A stretch of DNA of 25,000 nucleotides, taken from positions 10,001-35,000 of the forward strand of contig CAUYUJ010018492.1 in assembly GCA_963575745.1 (NCBI GenBank), written 5' to 3'. The stretch's first letter is position 1. Every line of letters begins with the position of its first letter. The stretch comes from Prorocentrum cordatum (taxonomy: Eukaryota; Sar; Dinophyceae; Prorocentrales; Prorocentraceae). The position numbers and the translations under genes are program-made. Of this stretch, positions 24,036-25,000 are shown piece after piece. The notes below the pieces were generated by a model. That model was given only the letters and a program-made list of their open reading frames with translations, did not search any database and was not told the origin of the DNA.

Positions 24036-24379
24036 TTCGATATCGTGCCTGTCTTGTTTCGCAAGATGGTCCAGGATGCTCCTCGATGGTCAGCGCTGCG
24101 AACAACTTCGCCCGTCCGAGCGATGCCGAGGAAATCGCTGCACAGGCTAGGTCGCGAAACTTCGCGAACCAGGGCCCGCGGTGCGCGCTTTGCGCGGCCA
24201 GTGCCCTCGCGCCGCCGCCCTGGAGAAGAACGCCTCCCCCAACCCAGGCCGCGCCGCGCGGAGAGCGACCTTCTTCGCGCCCCTGGCGGTGCCCTCCACG
24301 AGCATCAACCCTCGGAGCTCCTCGCGGGGCTCCAAAAGCCTTCTGCCTGCTTGTGCGCTTGCGCTTGCTTCGCTCCTCA

Positions 24380-24468
24380 AGCAGCTGCTGGAGCTGCTGG
24401 CCCCTCTCGCGCTCGGCGGACCGCCTGGCCTCCTCCAGCGCCCCGAGCTCCCTGGCGTGCGCGTCGGC
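24380..24468 (-). CDS. Candidate coiled-coil exon
   Basis: On the minus strand an acceptor-like CCCGGGACAG ends at 24469 and is followed in frame by ADAHARELGALEEARRSAER, then ERGQQLQQLLEER. This is a strong heptad-like helix rich in Glu, Arg, Gln and Leu. The frame stays open further (to about 24000), so the exon end is uncertain. It would lie upstream of the candidate at 23700-23805 on the same strand and could be part of the same long coiled-coil gene. No domain beyond the coil is recognised. Confidence 0.45.
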
Positions 24469-24535
24469 CTGTCCCGGGTGAATGACTACCTACCAGACCA
24501 CCCCAACCCAAACCCGAAGACCCGTGTGTTTTTTT

Positions 24536-24603
24536 TGGCGGGCGTGGTCTCGCAAGCCCGGCTGGGCCAGCACACTTTGCTCGCCACTTCAAGAAAGAAA
24601 CAC
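24536..24603 (+). repeat. 68-bp dispersed repeat, copy 2
   Basis: Matches 1093-1160 at 65 of 68 positions. Preceded by an eight-T run and followed directly by the CT microsatellite. Confidence 0.75.
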
Positions 24604-24804
24604 TCTCTCTCTCTCTCTCTTTCTCTCTTTCGCTCTCTGTCTCTGTCTCTGTCTGTCTCTGGCTCTCTCTGTTTCGCTCTCTGTTTCTGTCTCTGTCTCT
24701 GGCTCTCTCTCTGTCTCTCTCTATCCCTCTCTCTCTGTCCCTCTCTCTCTACCCCCCTCTCTCTCTCTCGTTGTTTGTGTTCTCTCTCTCTCTCTCTGTA
24801 TCTC

Positions 24805-24862
<58 letters not shown>
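24604..24862 (+). repeat. (CT)n microsatellite
   Basis: About 260 bases of CT with GTCT, TTCT, GGCT and CCCT variants; the right part (24805-24860) is almost perfect. All pyrimidines lie on the plus strand. Confidence 0.95.
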
Positions 24863-24865
<3 letters not shown>

Positions 24866-25000
24866 CGCTGCCGTCTGGAGGCTGTCCTGGGCGATTTGGA
24901 CCGATAGTGGCGGCAGTGGCGGCGGCGGCGGCAAGGCTTGCGGCGGCAGGGCAGCCAGCGGCACTTGGGGCAGCAGTGATTTTGGTGGCGGCGGCTTATG
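24863..25000. other. End stretch with GGC-rich repeats
   Basis: GGCGGC and GGCAGT words recur at 24910-24995. The window ends within this sequence and no feature can be named. Confidence 0.5.

Noticed and set aside
24482-24907. Leu/Ser/Val-rich frame over the CT array as a membrane protein
   Set aside because: It is a translation of a dinucleotide repeat.

Overview
The window looks like nuclear DNA of a dinoflagellate, or a closely similar protist. The main evidence is one degenerate non-LTR retrotransposon (LINE) on the minus strand at 2.2-6.8 kb. Its domain order, apurinic-type endonuclease, reverse transcriptase with FADD box, then a C2H2-like zinc-finger tail, together with a separate ORF1-like protein, matches what I recall of dinoflagellate LINEs. 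Supporting signs are very GC-rich unique sequence, many purine-rich GGA arrays, short-period repeats that fill kilobases, several families of short terminal-inverted-repeat (TIR) elements, and no compact gene array. I see no rRNA, tRNA, prokaryotic operon or CRISPR array. Species cannot be set from the sequence.

Layout. 1-2.1 kb: no convincing gene; a dispersed repeat copy, a 68-bp repeat shared with the far end of the window, and a GATAG microsatellite. 2.2-6.8 kb: the LINE, broken by one frameshift, one in-frame UGA and an apparent inversion of its zinc-finger tail, with an ORF1-like reading frame next to it. 6.8-9.95 kb: a dense nest of short TIR elements (families I name A, B and C, plus a single-copy foldback), including a tandemly duplicated composite block; several have recognisable 8-bp target-site duplications. 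9.95-10.6 kb: candidate small minus-strand exons between GGA arrays. 10.7-12.0 kb: repeat copies, hairpins and a 62-67-bp tandem array. 12.05-14.55 kb: the best non-transposon gene candidate, minus strand, with an N-terminal coiled coil, a proline/alanine/cysteine minisatellite of about 1.35 kb with higher-order periodicity, and a non-repetitive C-terminal end. 14.6-23.5 kb: almost entirely repeats: a family-A element, triplet and pentamer microsatellites in an inverted layout, four CCCAAGAGG arrays, two GAATCG arrays, two clusters of a roughly 220-265-bp unit, an 89-bp tandem array and further foldback elements. 23.7-24.5 kb: two coiled-coil exon candidates on the minus strand, then a CT microsatellite.

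Most plausible coding material lies on the minus strand, which would fit a unidirectional gene cluster or one very long intron-rich gene, but no gene structure can be proven from sequence alone. The main results are the LINE tail inversion, the family-A and family-C elements with 8-bp target duplications around a shared CTA-containing target, and the minisatellite-expanded coiled-coil gene. Nothing here is clearly a new biochemical system; the novelty is in the mobile-element and repeat architecture.
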